DNA of 64,000 nt from DASVHS01 sp036001325 (GCA_036001325.1 DASYUK010000480.1:14996-78995), one strand, 5' to 3'; counted from the first letter of the stretch, positions 39,665 to 50,333 are shown. Made by a program: numbers and translations. Notes: generated by a model from the sequence alone, not told the origin.

Positions 39665-41425
39665 ATGAGCCAGATAACCCAGATCACCTGCTTACGCTGC
39701 AAGCAACCCATCGACTCCGCACTCGATCAATGCCCCGCCTGCGGCGAACGCGTCACGAGCTTCCAGCGGACGTACTCAGCGCGTCTGATCGACGGCAAGT
39801 ACCAGATCCTCGATCGGCTCGGCGTCGGCGGAATGGGCGAGATCTTCAAGGTCCGCCACATTCACCTGAACGAGCTGCGCGTCATCAAGATCATGAGGCC
39901 GAACGTCGCCGCCGATGATCAGGGCTTGCATCGTTTCCTTCAGGAAGCGCGCACCTCCACGACGATCAAGCATCGCAATCTCGCGATGCTCTACGACTTC
40001 GCACAGCTCGATGACGGCTCGTACTACATGGTGTGGGAGTTTATCGACGGCGTGAACATTCAGAAGTGGATCGCGACCAACGGCCCGGCGCCACCGCGGC
40101 TTGCGGTCGAAATCGCTGTCCAGGCGCTCACCGGTCTTGATCACCTCCATTCGATGGGGCTGATCCACCGCGACATCTCGCCCGAGAACATCATGTTGTC
40201 GCAGGACCATCACGGAAAACTGCTCGTCAAAGTGATCGACTTCGGCATCGCCAAGTCGCTCGCCGAGGGTGAAGCGGGTCAGGGGCTGACGCAGACCGGG
40301 ATGTTCCTCGGCAAACTCAAATACGCATCGCCGGAGCAAGCGGGATATCTCAAAGAAGGCGAACACCTCGATCCGCGCAGCGATCTCTACTCGTTCGGCA
40401 TCGTGATGTACGAGATGCTCGCGGGACGCGCGCCGTTCCAGGCGACCAATCCGCACGGTTACATCCTCAAGCATGTGACAGAGAAGCCGGCGCCGATCGC
40501 CGAGACGAATCCGCAGGTGCGCGTGCCGCCGCAACTCGAGTCGATCATCATGAAATCGCTCGAGAAAAGCCGCGACAATCGCTTCCGCACCGCAGGTGAT
40601 TTCGCAAACGCGCTGGAAGCGGTGCGCGCTTCGATTCCTCCCGATCAGAAATATGGCCTCGGCGAGCGGATGGTGACGCTTTCCGCAGCGAAGACTCTTG
40701 CCGAACTGCCGAAGTACACCGGCACCGTCGGGACGATGGGCAGTCAGCCGACGCAACAAACCTTCGCCGGACAGCAGCAGACGCATCGCACCTCGGTGAC
40801 ACCATCGCAGAACGAAGCGACGATGGTGACGAGTCAGGTTGCGCAGCAGCGGCCGACGCTCGGCAGCAACGACGCCACGATGGTCGAGCGCCTCGGCACG
40901 CAGGGAAGTGCGGCGCCCACCGCTGTCGAGTCGAAGTTCGGCGCGGCCGAGCCGACGCTCATCGGGCGCCTGTATCCGCAGAAGAAGAACAGGGCTGTCA
41001 TCGGCGCGATCGCAGCGGCATTGATCATCGCCATCGCGATCGCCGCCTACGTCGTGACGCGACCGACGACGAAGCCGCCGGTCGTGACCGAGACCGGAGC
41101 CACGAGCGGAGCAATCGTGACGTCGACGGCGACCCCGCCCGTGCCGCGCGACCGCGGCGTGCTCCTGCTTTCGGCATCTCCGTGGGGCGACGTCGAGAAG
41201 ATCGTGAACATGTCCAATCACAAAGCCGTCGATCTCACCGAGGAGAAGCGCTCGACGCCGACCGCCATCGAGCTCGATCCCGGAATGTACTCCGTGACCG
41301 TGCGCGGACCGAATGCCAGTAAGACCGTCGACGTGAACATCGAGGCCGGCAAGCGGACGCGCCAGCGGATCGAAACCGCAAGCGTGAACTACGACGAGCT
41401 CGAAAGGGAAGTGAAGCCCCAATGA
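39665..41425 (+). CDS. Membrane Ser/Thr protein kinase with N-terminal zinc ribbon
   Basis: 586 residues. A zinc ribbon (Cys9, Cys12, Cys23, Cys26) precedes a kinase domain (about 45-320): GVGGMGEIF loop, Lys75, catalytic Asp170 in HRDISPEN, DFG 192-194. The HRD-x-SPEN form, with Ser in place of Lys, is common in some bacterial Pkn2-type kinases. A Gln/Thr-rich stretch (about 360-430) leads to a single membrane helix (about 440-462) and a PEGA-like external domain of about 120 residues. That exterior part may sense envelope state. The secreted repeat protein gene overlaps its stop by 4 bases. Confidence 0.94.
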   Translation: MSQITQITCLRCKQPIDSALDQCPACGERVTSFQRTYSARLIDGKYQILDRLGVGGMGEIFKVRHIHLNELRVIKIMRPNVAADDQGLHRFLQEARTSTTIKHRNLAMLYDFAQLDDGSYYMVWEFIDGVNIQKWIATNGPAPPRLAVEIAVQALTGLDHLHSMGLIHRDISPENIMLSQDHHGKLLVKVIDFGIAKSLAEGEAGQGLTQTGMFLGKLKYASPEQAGYLKEGEHLDPRSDLYSFGIVMYEMLAGRAPFQATNPHGYILKHVTEKPAPIAETNPQVRVPPQLESIIMKSLEKSRDNRFRTAGDFANALEAVRASIPPDQKYGLGERMVTLSAAKTLAELPKYTGTVGTMGSQPTQQTFAGQQQTHRTSVTPSQNEATMVTSQVAQQRPTLGSNDATMVERLGTQGSAAPTAVESKFGAAEPTLIGRLYPQKKNRAVIGAIAAALIIAIAIAAYVVTRPTTKPPVVTETGATSGAIVTSTATPPVPRDRGVLLLSASPWGDVEKIVNMSNHKAVDLTEEKRSTPTAIELDPGMYSVTVRGPNASKTVDVNIEAGKRTRQRIETASVNYDELEREVKPQ

Positions 41426-42468
41426 AACGCGTGCGACTGATCACGATTGCGCTATGCGCGGTCTTGACGGCCGGCGTGGCGCTGGCCTCGTGGTACGACG
41501 ACTACGACGCGGGACTGAAGGCATTGCACGACGGCCAATTTCAGGTCGTGGTGCAGAAAATGACCTCTGCGCTGAGCGGCAATTCGAAAGAGAGCAACAA
41601 CGCTCGTACGTACGGCGCCATCTTCATCAACTACCACCCCTACTACTACCGGGGGGTCGCGTACATGAACCTCGGGAAGTACAAGGAAGCAGAGGCTGAT
41701 CTGGAAAGGACCAGCGGTCCGGGGGCGGTCGACCGCGGTTCAGTCGATGCCTTGATGCGAGAAGTGAAGGCGAAGCTTGCCGAGGTGAGCACGCAGCCGC
41801 CAGTCACGGAGACAGTTCGACCGGTGCCGACGCAGACTGTCGCACCGCCGCCGATCACTCCAGCGATGGACAACGCATTGCGCTCACGCGCAGAGAGAGC
41901 GGTCGGCGAAGCTCGATCTCATCTGCAGAGCGCGCAGCAGCGGAGGGCCACCGCTTCGCCTGAGTACGGAAAAGCGCTCGACCAATTCAGCCAGATGAAC
42001 ACGCGCTTCGCGAACGCGAAATCGAACGACGACCTGAACACCGTTATCGCGATGACGGACAACGTGATCATGTACGCCGACTCCGCGCAGGCGGCGGCCG
42101 TTGCGGTCACGACGACACAGCCTCCGACGACCTCGACCGCGCGCGCGACTTCCGCTACGCAGGCCGTGCTGGGCGACACAACGCGTCGTCTCCGCCGTGC
42201 CTTTCAGAATTACTTCAACGGTGATTTCGACGAAGCGACACGCGACTTTCAGTCTCTCGCGAACGACATGCCCAAGAACGCCTGGATCTGGGCGTTTCTC
42301 GGTGCGTCGCAATATTCGCAGTACGCGTTCGAAGCGGACGAGACGTACAAGGCCTCGGCGATCAGCGCGTTCCGCAAAGCGAAGGCGTACGGAAAGTGGA
42401 AGGACGGTCTTCCCGAGAAATACTTCTCGAAGAAGATCCGCAAAGCCTTCAAAGAAAACGCGGGCTAA
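41422..42468 (+). CDS. Secreted TPR-like protein
   Basis: 348 residues with a signal peptide (MKRVRLITIALCAVLTAGVALA). Helical repeats with TPR spacing occur at about 25-95 (YDAGLKALHDGQFQVVVQKM, YYYRGVAYMNLGKYKEAEADL) and again near 250-330 (FQNYFNGDFDEATRDFQSLA, WIWAFLGASQYSQYAF). A Pro/Thr-rich middle joins them. It probably binds partner proteins in the periplasm and may be the ligand of the external domain of the kinase encoded just upstream, with which it overlaps by 4 bases. No enzyme motif is seen. Confidence 0.75.
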   Translation: MKRVRLITIALCAVLTAGVALASWYDDYDAGLKALHDGQFQVVVQKMTSALSGNSKESNNARTYGAIFINYHPYYYRGVAYMNLGKYKEAEADLERTSGPGAVDRGSVDALMREVKAKLAEVSTQPPVTETVRPVPTQTVAPPPITPAMDNALRSRAERAVGEARSHLQSAQQRRATASPEYGKALDQFSQMNTRFANAKSNDDLNTVIAMTDNVIMYADSAQAAAVAVTTTQPPTTSTARATSATQAVLGDTTRRLRRAFQNYFNGDFDEATRDFQSLANDMPKNAWIWAFLGASQYSQYAFEADETYKASAISAFRKAKAYGKWKDGLPEKYFSKKIRKAFKENAG

Positions 42469-42500
42469 AAAATGGAGGACAGGCGATCTCGCCTGTCCTC
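42467..42500 (-). terminator. Intrinsic terminator for the histone-like gene
   Basis: A 12-bp perfect stem (42475-42486 with 42489-42500, 2-base loop) followed on the minus strand by CATTTTTT. The T-run coincides with the stop codon region of the convergent TPR gene. There is no T-run on the plus side, so it works best for the minus strand. Confidence 0.8.
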
Positions 42501-42508
42501 ACGACTCA

Positions 42509-42919
42509 CTATTCGTAATCCGGACCGCCCATTCCGCCGGTGCTGCCCCCGCCGGGCTCACCTTCGCCCGTGCGGCTGGGCATCATCCCTCCGACCGATG
42601 AGCCGAGGTTGCCGGCGCGCTCTTTGACCTGATCCACGACGCGGCTGATGACGCTTCGGGATGGCGGTGTCGTCGCCGTTGCGCCGGCTGGCATCGTTGT
42701 CGGAGCCGTGCGCTTGGGAGCGGCCTTGCGTGCCGGCGCCGAACGCTTCGCCGGACGGCGCGCCGCGGCCTTCCGGCTGCGGCTCTTCGTGCTCTTCCTG
42801 CTGGAAGCGCGGCTCTTCGAAGAGCGCTTCTTCGATGATTTCCGGGAGGAGCTCCGTCCGCGTTTGCTCGAAGATCTCTTCTTCGAAGATCTGGAGGAGC
42901 TCTTCTTCCTTGCGGCCAT
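42509..42919 (-). CDS. Histone H1-like Lys/Ser/Arg-rich basic protein
   Basis: 136 residues from the ATG at 42917-42919, preceded by AAGGAG at good spacing; longer frames upstream lack one. The first ~90 residues are almost only K, R, S and A (AARKKSSSRSSKKRSSSKRG and similar), like the C-terminal tails of histone H1 or bacterial AlgP/Hc1-type nucleoid proteins. The end (about 92-136) is Gly/Pro-rich with an acidic terminus. Likely a DNA- or RNA-compacting protein. Low-complexity sequence prevents firm family assignment. Confidence 0.7.
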   Translation of the reverse strand: MAARKKSSSRSSKKRSSSKRGRSSSRKSSKKRSSKSRASSRKSTKSRSRKAAARRPAKRSAPARKAAPKRTAPTTMPAGATATTPPSRSVISRVVDQVKERAGNLGSSVGGMMPSRTGEGEPGGGSTGGMGGPDYE

Positions 42920-42996
42920 GTGTTGTCTCCTTCTCAAAGTGTCGGTGTCGGGGGCTGGTGGTGCACGCGTTGCACGGGTGAACAATGTAGACGAAC

Positions 42997-45159
42997 ATGT
43001 CGCGATTGTCACGCGTGAGACTGCCGCGTTGGACGCTCGTCATCGCGGTCATCGCGTTCATCGCGATCGAGTCGTTCTTCGGCTATCTCGCCTTCCTCAA
43101 TTACCGCCTATCCCGGGAGCTGGTTCACGGGAGTTGGCGCGATCCCACCGTCGTAGTGTCGGCCGCGGGAAGGCGGGAGCAGGAGGTCATGCGCCTCTAC
43201 GGCGTCGACTGGAGAGTGACGGCGCCAGTGAGCCTCGATTCCCTCCCGCGCTACGTGTCTGAAGCCTTCATCGCCGCCGAGGATGTTCGGTTTCGGCACC
43301 ATGTGGGCGTCGACCCGATCGGCATCATCCGCGCGCTCATCGCCAATGTGCGCGGTGGTGGGATCGTCCAGGGCGGCAGCACGATCGATCAGCAGATCAT
43401 CAAATCGCGCTTCCTGTCACAGGAGAGAACGTGGCGCCGAAAGTTCGTGGAGTTGTTACTGGCTGTGATTCTCGAGGCGCGATTGAGCAAGGACGAGATC
43501 CTCGAGCTCTACCTCAACGAGGTCTACCTCGGCCACTCCGGCGGCAGCCCGGTTCTCGGCGTCGACGAAGCTTCGCGTCTGTATTTCGCGAAGCCGGCGG
43601 AGCGTTTGCGCGTCGACGAAGCGGCGCTCCTGGCCAGCATCATCCGCGCTCCCAATCGTGACAACCCGCAAAAGCGACCCGATCTCGTGCGTGCCCGGCG
43701 CGACGCCATCCTGCGCGTGATGCTCGATCATCGTTGGATCGATGACGCGGACTATCGCAGCGCTGTGGCGCGCCCGGTCGACTTCGTCGGCGGCTCAGTG
43801 CCCCAACCGCCGTTTCCTTACTACCTGCGCGCAGTGCGATCGGAGATCGTCAAGCGAATCGGCGTTCGCTCCGTCATCGAAGGCGGGCTGACGATCGTCT
43901 GCGAGATCGATCCCGTGGCGCAGCGTGCCGCCGAGCGCGTGGCCTTGCGCGCGCCGGAGCAGCTCGAGTCGCGATTCTCCTGGATCCGCGCGCAGTCGCG
44001 GCAGGAACCGCTGGAGGTGGCGATTCTCTCCGTCGATCCGCGCAGCGGAGGCATTCGCGCGCTCGTCGGCGGTCGCGACTTCCGCCTCTCGCCGTTCGAT
44101 CGCACGACGAACATGCGCCGTCAGCCGGGATCGGCGTTCAAGACGTTTGCGTACCTTGCCGCGATTGCGTCGCGGCGCGTGACCACGGCGTCGCTGTTGC
44201 TCGACGCGCCGGTCAAGATCGAGCTCAATGATCGCGAATCGTGGACGCCGCAGAATTACGACGAGCGCTATCGCGGCCGGGTGACTCTGCGCGAAGCATT
44301 CGAAGCGTCGCTCAATGTGCCGACCGTGCGCATGACGCAGCAGGTGGGACTCAGGCGCGTCGTCAACACCGCGGAGAAGTTCGGATTCACCGAAGATCTC
44401 GCCGCGATTCCGGCGCTGCCTCTCGGCGTGACCGAAGTCTCGATGCGCGAGCTCACCGCCGCCTACACACCGTTCCCGAATCTCGGCGTGCGCGTCGAAC
44501 CGTATCTGCTGACGGAAGTGCGCGACCGGCATGGCCAGACGCTGTTCCGCAACAAGCCGCAGGAGAAGCGCGTGTGCGAATCGGACGTCGCGTATGTCAT
44601 GCACTCGCTTCTGCGCGGCGTCGTGCGCCGCGGCACCGCATCGCGCCTGAAGCGTTATGGCCTCGCGTACGTCGCGGGCAAAACCGGCACGACGAACGAT
44701 TATCGCGACGCGTGGTTCGTCGGTTACACACCCGACATCGTGACGACCGTCTGGGTTGGCTTCGATCACGGCGCACCGCTTCGCCTTTCGTCAGCCGAGG
44801 CAGCGATTCCGATCTGGGGAGCGTACATGGCTGCCGTTCCGCACATTCACGGCGAGCCGAAACCTCCCGCCGGCGTCACATTCCGCGACATCGATCCCGA
44901 CACGGGCATGCTGTGGGATGAGGGATGTCCTGGTCCGGTGCATGAGGTTTTTCTCGACGGCACGGCACCGACGCGACATTGCCCGCGCGGCTTCTTCGGC
45001 GGCATCATCCGCCGCGTGTTCTTCGACCGCGAGAGCTTCGACGAACCACCGGCCATCACGTTCGAGAAGTTCCGCGAGTGGGCGAACGAGGTAGATAGGA
45101 ATCGGAAGGATGTGGAGGGGTTCTTAGGACGACTCAGGAGAATATTTGGAAAAGATTAG
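42997..45159 (+). CDS. Class A penicillin-binding protein (PBP1-type, glycosyltransferase + transpeptidase)
   Basis: 720 residues. Membrane anchor about 13-35. The GT51 domain (about 80-260) has AAEDVRFRHHVGVDP with catalytic Glu95, and QGGSTIDQQIIK. The transpeptidase domain has SxxK in PGSAFKTF (about 379-382), SxN in EASLNVPT and KTGTT (about 564). It polymerises and cross-links peptidoglycan. The missing outer-membrane-docking insert and compact size resemble PBP1C/1A of deep-branching Gram-negatives. Start is the ATG at 42997, divergent from the histone-like gene. Confidence 0.95.
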   Translation: MSRLSRVRLPRWTLVIAVIAFIAIESFFGYLAFLNYRLSRELVHGSWRDPTVVVSAAGRREQEVMRLYGVDWRVTAPVSLDSLPRYVSEAFIAAEDVRFRHHVGVDPIGIIRALIANVRGGGIVQGGSTIDQQIIKSRFLSQERTWRRKFVELLLAVILEARLSKDEILELYLNEVYLGHSGGSPVLGVDEASRLYFAKPAERLRVDEAALLASIIRAPNRDNPQKRPDLVRARRDAILRVMLDHRWIDDADYRSAVARPVDFVGGSVPQPPFPYYLRAVRSEIVKRIGVRSVIEGGLTIVCEIDPVAQRAAERVALRAPEQLESRFSWIRAQSRQEPLEVAILSVDPRSGGIRALVGGRDFRLSPFDRTTNMRRQPGSAFKTFAYLAAIASRRVTTASLLLDAPVKIELNDRESWTPQNYDERYRGRVTLREAFEASLNVPTVRMTQQVGLRRVVNTAEKFGFTEDLAAIPALPLGVTEVSMRELTAAYTPFPNLGVRVEPYLLTEVRDRHGQTLFRNKPQEKRVCESDVAYVMHSLLRGVVRRGTASRLKRYGLAYVAGKTGTTNDYRDAWFVGYTPDIVTTVWVGFDHGAPLRLSSAEAAIPIWGAYMAAVPHIHGEPKPPAGVTFRDIDPDTGMLWDEGCPGPVHEVFLDGTAPTRHCPRGFFGGIIRRVFFDRESFDEPPAITFEKFREWANEVDRNRKDVEGFLGRLRRIFGKD

Positions 45160-45173
45160 CCGAAAGGGCCAAT

Positions 45174-45202
45174 TTGACAGTCCAGGTTTGGAGGTCTACA
45201 TT
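45174..45202 (+). promoter_or_regulatory. Strong sigma-70-type promoter for the methionine gene
   Basis: Perfect TTGACA (45174-45179), 17-base spacer, TACATT (45197-45202; 5 of 6 to TATAAT). Expected transcription start near 45208-45210, about 100 bases before the ATG. It is the best promoter match I found in the window. Confidence 0.8.
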
Positions 45203-45208
45203 GACCGT

Positions 45209-45303
45209 GCTGGATTGATTTGGGGCCGCTTGCGACCAGCCTAAAAAAAGCTAAATCGCCGCCGCAGTCGATCGTGACCGGCCCCGCTTTGGCGGGGTTT
45301 TTT
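45209..45303 (+). ncRNA. Candidate riboswitch/attenuator leader upstream of the YitJ-like gene
   Basis: The predicted leader contains GGGGCCG (45222-45228), able to pair with CGGCCCC (45279-45285), and that second strand overlaps the 5' arm of the terminator (45282-45287). The two structures exclude each other, the layout of a transcription attenuator. Inside, GCGA (45232-45235) pairs with TCGC (45256-45259) and AGC (45238-45240) with GCT (45250-45252) around an A-rich loop. It does not look like the SAM-I consensus, and I cannot match it to a known class. Ligand unknown; SAM, SAH or methionine would be logical. Confidence 0.55.
45282..45303 (+). terminator. Intrinsic terminator in the leader of the methionine gene
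   Basis: CCCCGC (45282-45287), 4-base loop, GCGGGG (45292-45297), then TTTTTT (45298-45303). It lies only 4 bases before the ATG, so it must act as a conditional terminator for that gene rather than ending the upstream PBP gene. Its 3' arm is also the only Shine-Dalgarno-like purine run. Confidence 0.85.
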
Positions 45304-45307
45304 GTTT

Positions 45308-47166
<1,859 letters not shown>

Positions 47167-47179
<13 letters not shown>

Positions 47180-47202
47180 ACCGGCCGGTTGAGAAACCGG
47201 CC
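47167..47202. repeat. GGCCGGTT/AACCGGCC overlapping hairpins between convergent genes
   Basis: Two overlapping 8-bp perfect stems: 47167-47174 with 47179-47186, and 47183-47190 with 47195-47202. It includes the stop codon of the YitJ-like gene and ends just before the stop of the convergent SpoIIE-type gene. It may act as a bidirectional transcription end point, though there is no long U-tract. Confidence 0.8.
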
Positions 47203-47203
47203 G

Positions 47204-48310
47204 CTACACCTTTCTGATCACCGCGAGCGTCATGTCGTCGTCGACCGCTTTTCCGGTCGTAAAGGCGCGCCACTCCGCGACCATCTCGTCGACCAGAGCC
47301 TGCGCCGTTCCCGCCGGCTGCCAGCCGGCGATCGCTTCGACGTACTCATCGCCGAACTCTTTGTCAGTCGCGTTGCGCGCCTCGGTCAAACCGTCGGAAT
47401 GCAGGAGCAGACGCTCGCCAGGCGAGAGCGTGCCGCATCGCTCTTCCCAATGCAGCCCGCTCTTCACGCCGAGGGGATAGGCGCCGGTGCCGATGCGGTC
47501 GACGATCTTGCCGGCGATGTCGATCTTCAGAATCTGCGGATGGCCGGCGAGAGTCGCCACGAATTCGCCGTTCGGCCAGAGCAAAACGTAACAGCAGGAG
47601 AAGAACGAGCGCGACGTTCCCGTGCGGCAGAGAATGCGGTTAAGACTTCCGACGATCGCTGCCGGCGATGGGTCGATATCGAGTTGTGTGCGGAACGCGG
47701 CGTGCGCGACGGCCATGACCAATCCGGCGGCCATTCCGTGGCCCGACGCGTCGCCGAACAATATGGCGATACGGCCGTCGGCGAGCGGAACAAAGTCGTA
47801 GATGTCGCCACCGACCGTATTCGCGATGTGATTGAACGCGGCGATCTCCCACTCTGCAGTTTTTGGTGGCTGCTTCGGAATCAGGCTGGCCTGCAGCTCG
47901 CGCGCGAGCACCAGCTCGTCGCGCATCTTGATCTTGTCGATCAGCTCCATCGCCAGCAGCAGCATCATGACGATGAATGTAGCCGTGATCTCCGCGAACG
48001 TTCGCACTGGCAGCGATTCCATCTTGATCGCCAGGCCGGCGAGGCAGACAAAGAATGAGATCAGCGAAAGGACGAAGAGCATGCGCCGCAGTGGCGACAG
48101 CCGTTTCGCCAGGCCGAAGAGAATGGCGCTTCCTGTTCGGAACCAACGGCGAACGCGCCGGCGCTCGCCCTCGATCGCCGTGTGATGATCGGCGATGAGA
48201 ACTTTCTTCGTCTCCGGCCACTCGAGCGCGTAGAGATTCGTCAGATCGTCAGCCGTGACTGAATGGATGGTGTTTTTGCCGAGGTCGAACCAGTCGCGGA
48301 TGCGCGCCAC
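47204..48310 (-). CDS. SpoIIE/RsbU-type PP2C phosphatase with two membrane segments
   Basis: 368 residues. A basic N-terminal part, two membrane helices (about 77-95 and 105-123), then a coiled linker (DELVLARELQASLIP, the RsbU-type signalling helix) and a SpoIIE phosphatase domain (about 165-368) with NTVGGDIYDFV, FGDASGHGMAAGLVM, LHSDGLTEARN and DDDMTLAVIR. Metal-binding Asp residues are intact. Relatives dephosphorylate anti-anti-sigma proteins in partner-switching stress systems. No STAS or RsbW-like gene is adjacent. Upstream lies a 122-base gap in which I see nothing. Confidence 0.92.
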   Translation of the reverse strand: MARIRDWFDLGKNTIHSVTADDLTNLYALEWPETKKVLIADHHTAIEGERRRVRRWFRTGSAILFGLAKRLSPLRRMLFVLSLISFFVCLAGLAIKMESLPVRTFAEITATFIVMMLLLAMELIDKIKMRDELVLARELQASLIPKQPPKTAEWEIAAFNHIANTVGGDIYDFVPLADGRIAILFGDASGHGMAAGLVMAVAHAAFRTQLDIDPSPAAIVGSLNRILCRTGTSRSFFSCCYVLLWPNGEFVATLAGHPQILKIDIAGKIVDRIGTGAYPLGVKSGLHWEERCGTLSPGERLLLHSDGLTEARNATDKEFGDEYVEAIAGWQPAGTAQALVDEMVAEWRAFTTGKAVDDDMTLAVIRKV

Positions 48311-48432
48311 AAGCGGATTCTACGTGCGCGCGGACGGCAAGTTGCGTCATGCTGCCCGACCGCGAATGCGACATTGCGCACACAGAGACTCTGACCCACT
48401 GGTCAGTTAGCGCTTCCCCCGGAGGAGTGCCG

Positions 48433-48894
48433 CTACCTTTGTGCAGTCGTCCGGCGCGTCTGCGCGCCGAGGAGACGAGCGGTATCGATGAGCTCCTGAA
48501 TCGTGGTCTGGTCCTTACCGCTGGCCTGCAATAGGTAGATGCGAATAGCGCTGCCGACCGGGATGGCCGCGTTGGCCGGGTCGGAGTAGAACCTCTCCAG
48601 ACCGCTGACCAGCTCGAAGCCGCTGACTTTTCCAGCCGTAGAGCTCTGGCGCTCTGTTCGGGTTGCGAGGTTCGCGCAGGGCGTGCCAGGACCGGAGCTG
48701 ATATCGATTTTGCCGAGAGCCTCCTGATAGCCCTGCGAGTAACCGATGGCCCAGAAGAGCTTTTCGGTGCTGCTCAGCTTCACCCACTCATCGCCGTTCG
48801 ACGGCGCCGTGATCTCCGGCGCAGCAGGACGATCAGCCGCAAATCCGACCGTTGCACACAGCAGCAGAAGCACACCCAGGACGGTTTTCTTCAT
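48433..48894 (-). CDS. Secreted protein of unknown function
   Basis: 153 residues with a clear signal peptide (MKKTVLGVLLLLCATVGFA). The mature part has WVKLSSTEKLFWAIGYSQGYQEAL, then a single Cys and a predicted helical C-terminal half ending in basic residues. The W-x(5)-K-x(5)-GY-x-x-GY pattern loosely recalls small periplasmic Rap1a-like proteins, but I cannot assign a family. AAGGTGCG precedes the start weakly. It is isolated, on the same strand as the SpoIIE-type gene and divergent from the FAD oxidoreductase. Confidence 0.65.
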   Translation of the reverse strand: MKKTVLGVLLLLCATVGFAADRPAAPEITAPSNGDEWVKLSSTEKLFWAIGYSQGYQEALGKIDISSGPGTPCANLATRTERQSSTAGKVSGFELVSGLERFYSDPANAAIPVGSAIRIYLLQASGKDQTTIQELIDTARLLGAQTRRTTAQR

Positions 48895-48989
48895 GACGCA
48901 CCTTCTCGAAGAATTGGAGACTCGACTACGACGGAATTCCGGTGGATTCTAACGAAAAAGCAATTTGATTGCGATACGATCCGGCGCCG

Positions 48990-50333
48990 GTGAGCAAGAA
49001 TGTCATTGTCGTCGGCGGCGGCATCGCCGGCCTGGCGGCCGCCATCTATCTCGCCCGCGGCGGCAGAACCGTCACACTCTTCGAAAAGCGCCGATACCTC
49101 GGCGGGCGGGCGATCACACATCTGCGCCATGGGTTCCGCTTCAACCTCGGCCCGCACACAGTGTTTCGCAAAGGCGCCGGACGGACGGTCTATCGTGAGC
49201 TCGGCATTCCGATTCGGGGCGGCCGGGCCAAAACGCGCGGCGCGGCGATCCTCGGCCGCGAGAGTTACAGGCTGCCCGTGTCGCCGCTCTCGCTTCTCTT
49301 CACTTCCCTGCTGAGTGCGAGGGCGAAGATCGAGGCAGCCGGCCTGCTGATGCGTGTGCGTTCCATGGACACCACCGGCCTGGAATCGATGACCGTTCGG
49401 CAGTGGCTCGACACGAATGTCGTCGATGAGCGCCTCCGCCTGGTCATGGAATCGCTGCTCCGCCTCGCGACGTACTCGTCGGACCTCGAGCAGAGTGCAT
49501 CCACCGCGCTGCAACAGCTCAAACTGATCCTGCGCGGCGTTGTCTACATCGATGAAGGATGGCAGAAGATCGTCGATTCGCTGCACAGTCACGCGGTAAC
49601 CGCGGGGGTGAACTTCGTGACGAGCTCGCGCGTGGTCCGAGTGGATCACGATGGAGAAGTTCGGGCAGTCGAGCTGGGCGGGCTGGACCTCGAGCAGCGC
49701 GACACGACCAACGAGTTCGTGTTCGCCGATCCGACGCCGAGAGGCGCAAAGGGAGCGCGGCTCGCCGCGGACACCGTGCTGCTGGCCGTCGATCCGGCGA
49801 CAGCGGGACAGCTCGTGGGCGATGCCGACTTCGCGCGTGGTTGGCGCGATCTGAAGCCGGTGACCGCGGCCTGCCTCGATATCGCTTTGTCGAAGCTGCC
49901 CGAGCCGAAGAACACTCTCGCCATCGGGATCGATCGGCCGGTCTACTTCGGTGTGCACTCCAGATACGCGCAGCTCACGCCTCGCGGCGGCGCGATGGTG
50001 CACCTCGCGAAGTATCAGAGTGAGCCAACGACCATGGGAGACGATGATGAAGACATGCGGCTCAACGAAGCCGCGCGAGCTGACGAGCACGAGCTCGAGT
50101 CATTTCTCGATGAGATTCAGCCCGGCTGGCGCGACTTCGTGGTGCATAAGCGCTTTCTTCCATCCGCGAGGGTGTCGAACGCGCTGGTGACGCCGAGCGC
50201 CGCGCGTCAGTCGCCGACGACTCCTGTCCGCGGTCTGTACCTCGCCGGCGATTGGATCGCGGCCGAAGGCGCTCTCGCCGATGCGGCGCTGTCGAGCGCG
50301 CGCGCGGCGGCCAAGACGATCTTGGCCACTTAA
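48990..50333 (+). CDS. FAD-dependent oxidoreductase, phytoene desaturase/amine oxidase-like
   Basis: 447 residues from the GTG at 48990; a TTG at 48969 is an alternative, but the chosen start sits two codons before the conserved strand. The N-terminal dinucleotide-binding motif VIVVGGGIAGLAAAIYLARGG, the second motif FEKRRYLGGRA and the C-terminal LYLAGDWIAAEGALADAALSSARAAA are those of the NAD(P)-binding Rossmann/amine-oxidase superfamily (phytoene desaturase, protoporphyrinogen oxidase, CrtI-like). The real substrate cannot be told. No carotenoid or heme genes are next to it, only an R1 repeat and the flavin reductase. Confidence 0.85.
   Translation: MSKNVIVVGGGIAGLAAAIYLARGGRTVTLFEKRRYLGGRAITHLRHGFRFNLGPHTVFRKGAGRTVYRELGIPIRGGRAKTRGAAILGRESYRLPVSPLSLLFTSLLSARAKIEAAGLLMRVRSMDTTGLESMTVRQWLDTNVVDERLRLVMESLLRLATYSSDLEQSASTALQQLKLILRGVVYIDEGWQKIVDSLHSHAVTAGVNFVTSSRVVRVDHDGEVRAVELGGLDLEQRDTTNEFVFADPTPRGAKGARLAADTVLLAVDPATAGQLVGDADFARGWRDLKPVTAACLDIALSKLPEPKNTLAIGIDRPVYFGVHSRYAQLTPRGGAMVHLAKYQSEPTTMGDDDEDMRLNEAARADEHELESFLDEIQPGWRDFVVHKRFLPSARVSNALVTPSAARQSPTTPVRGLYLAGDWIAAEGALADAALSSARAAAKTILAT

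Noticed and set aside
33214..42468. Type VI secretion regulatory locus
   Set aside because: Kinase, PP2C and FHA genes are present, but no Tss/VipA/Hcp/VgrG/ClpV genes occur in the window.
45209..45303. SAM-I riboswitch
   Set aside because: The leader is shorter than SAM-I and lacks its recognisable core (GAUGAAACCCGGCAACC-type segment). I therefore call it an unclassified attenuator.
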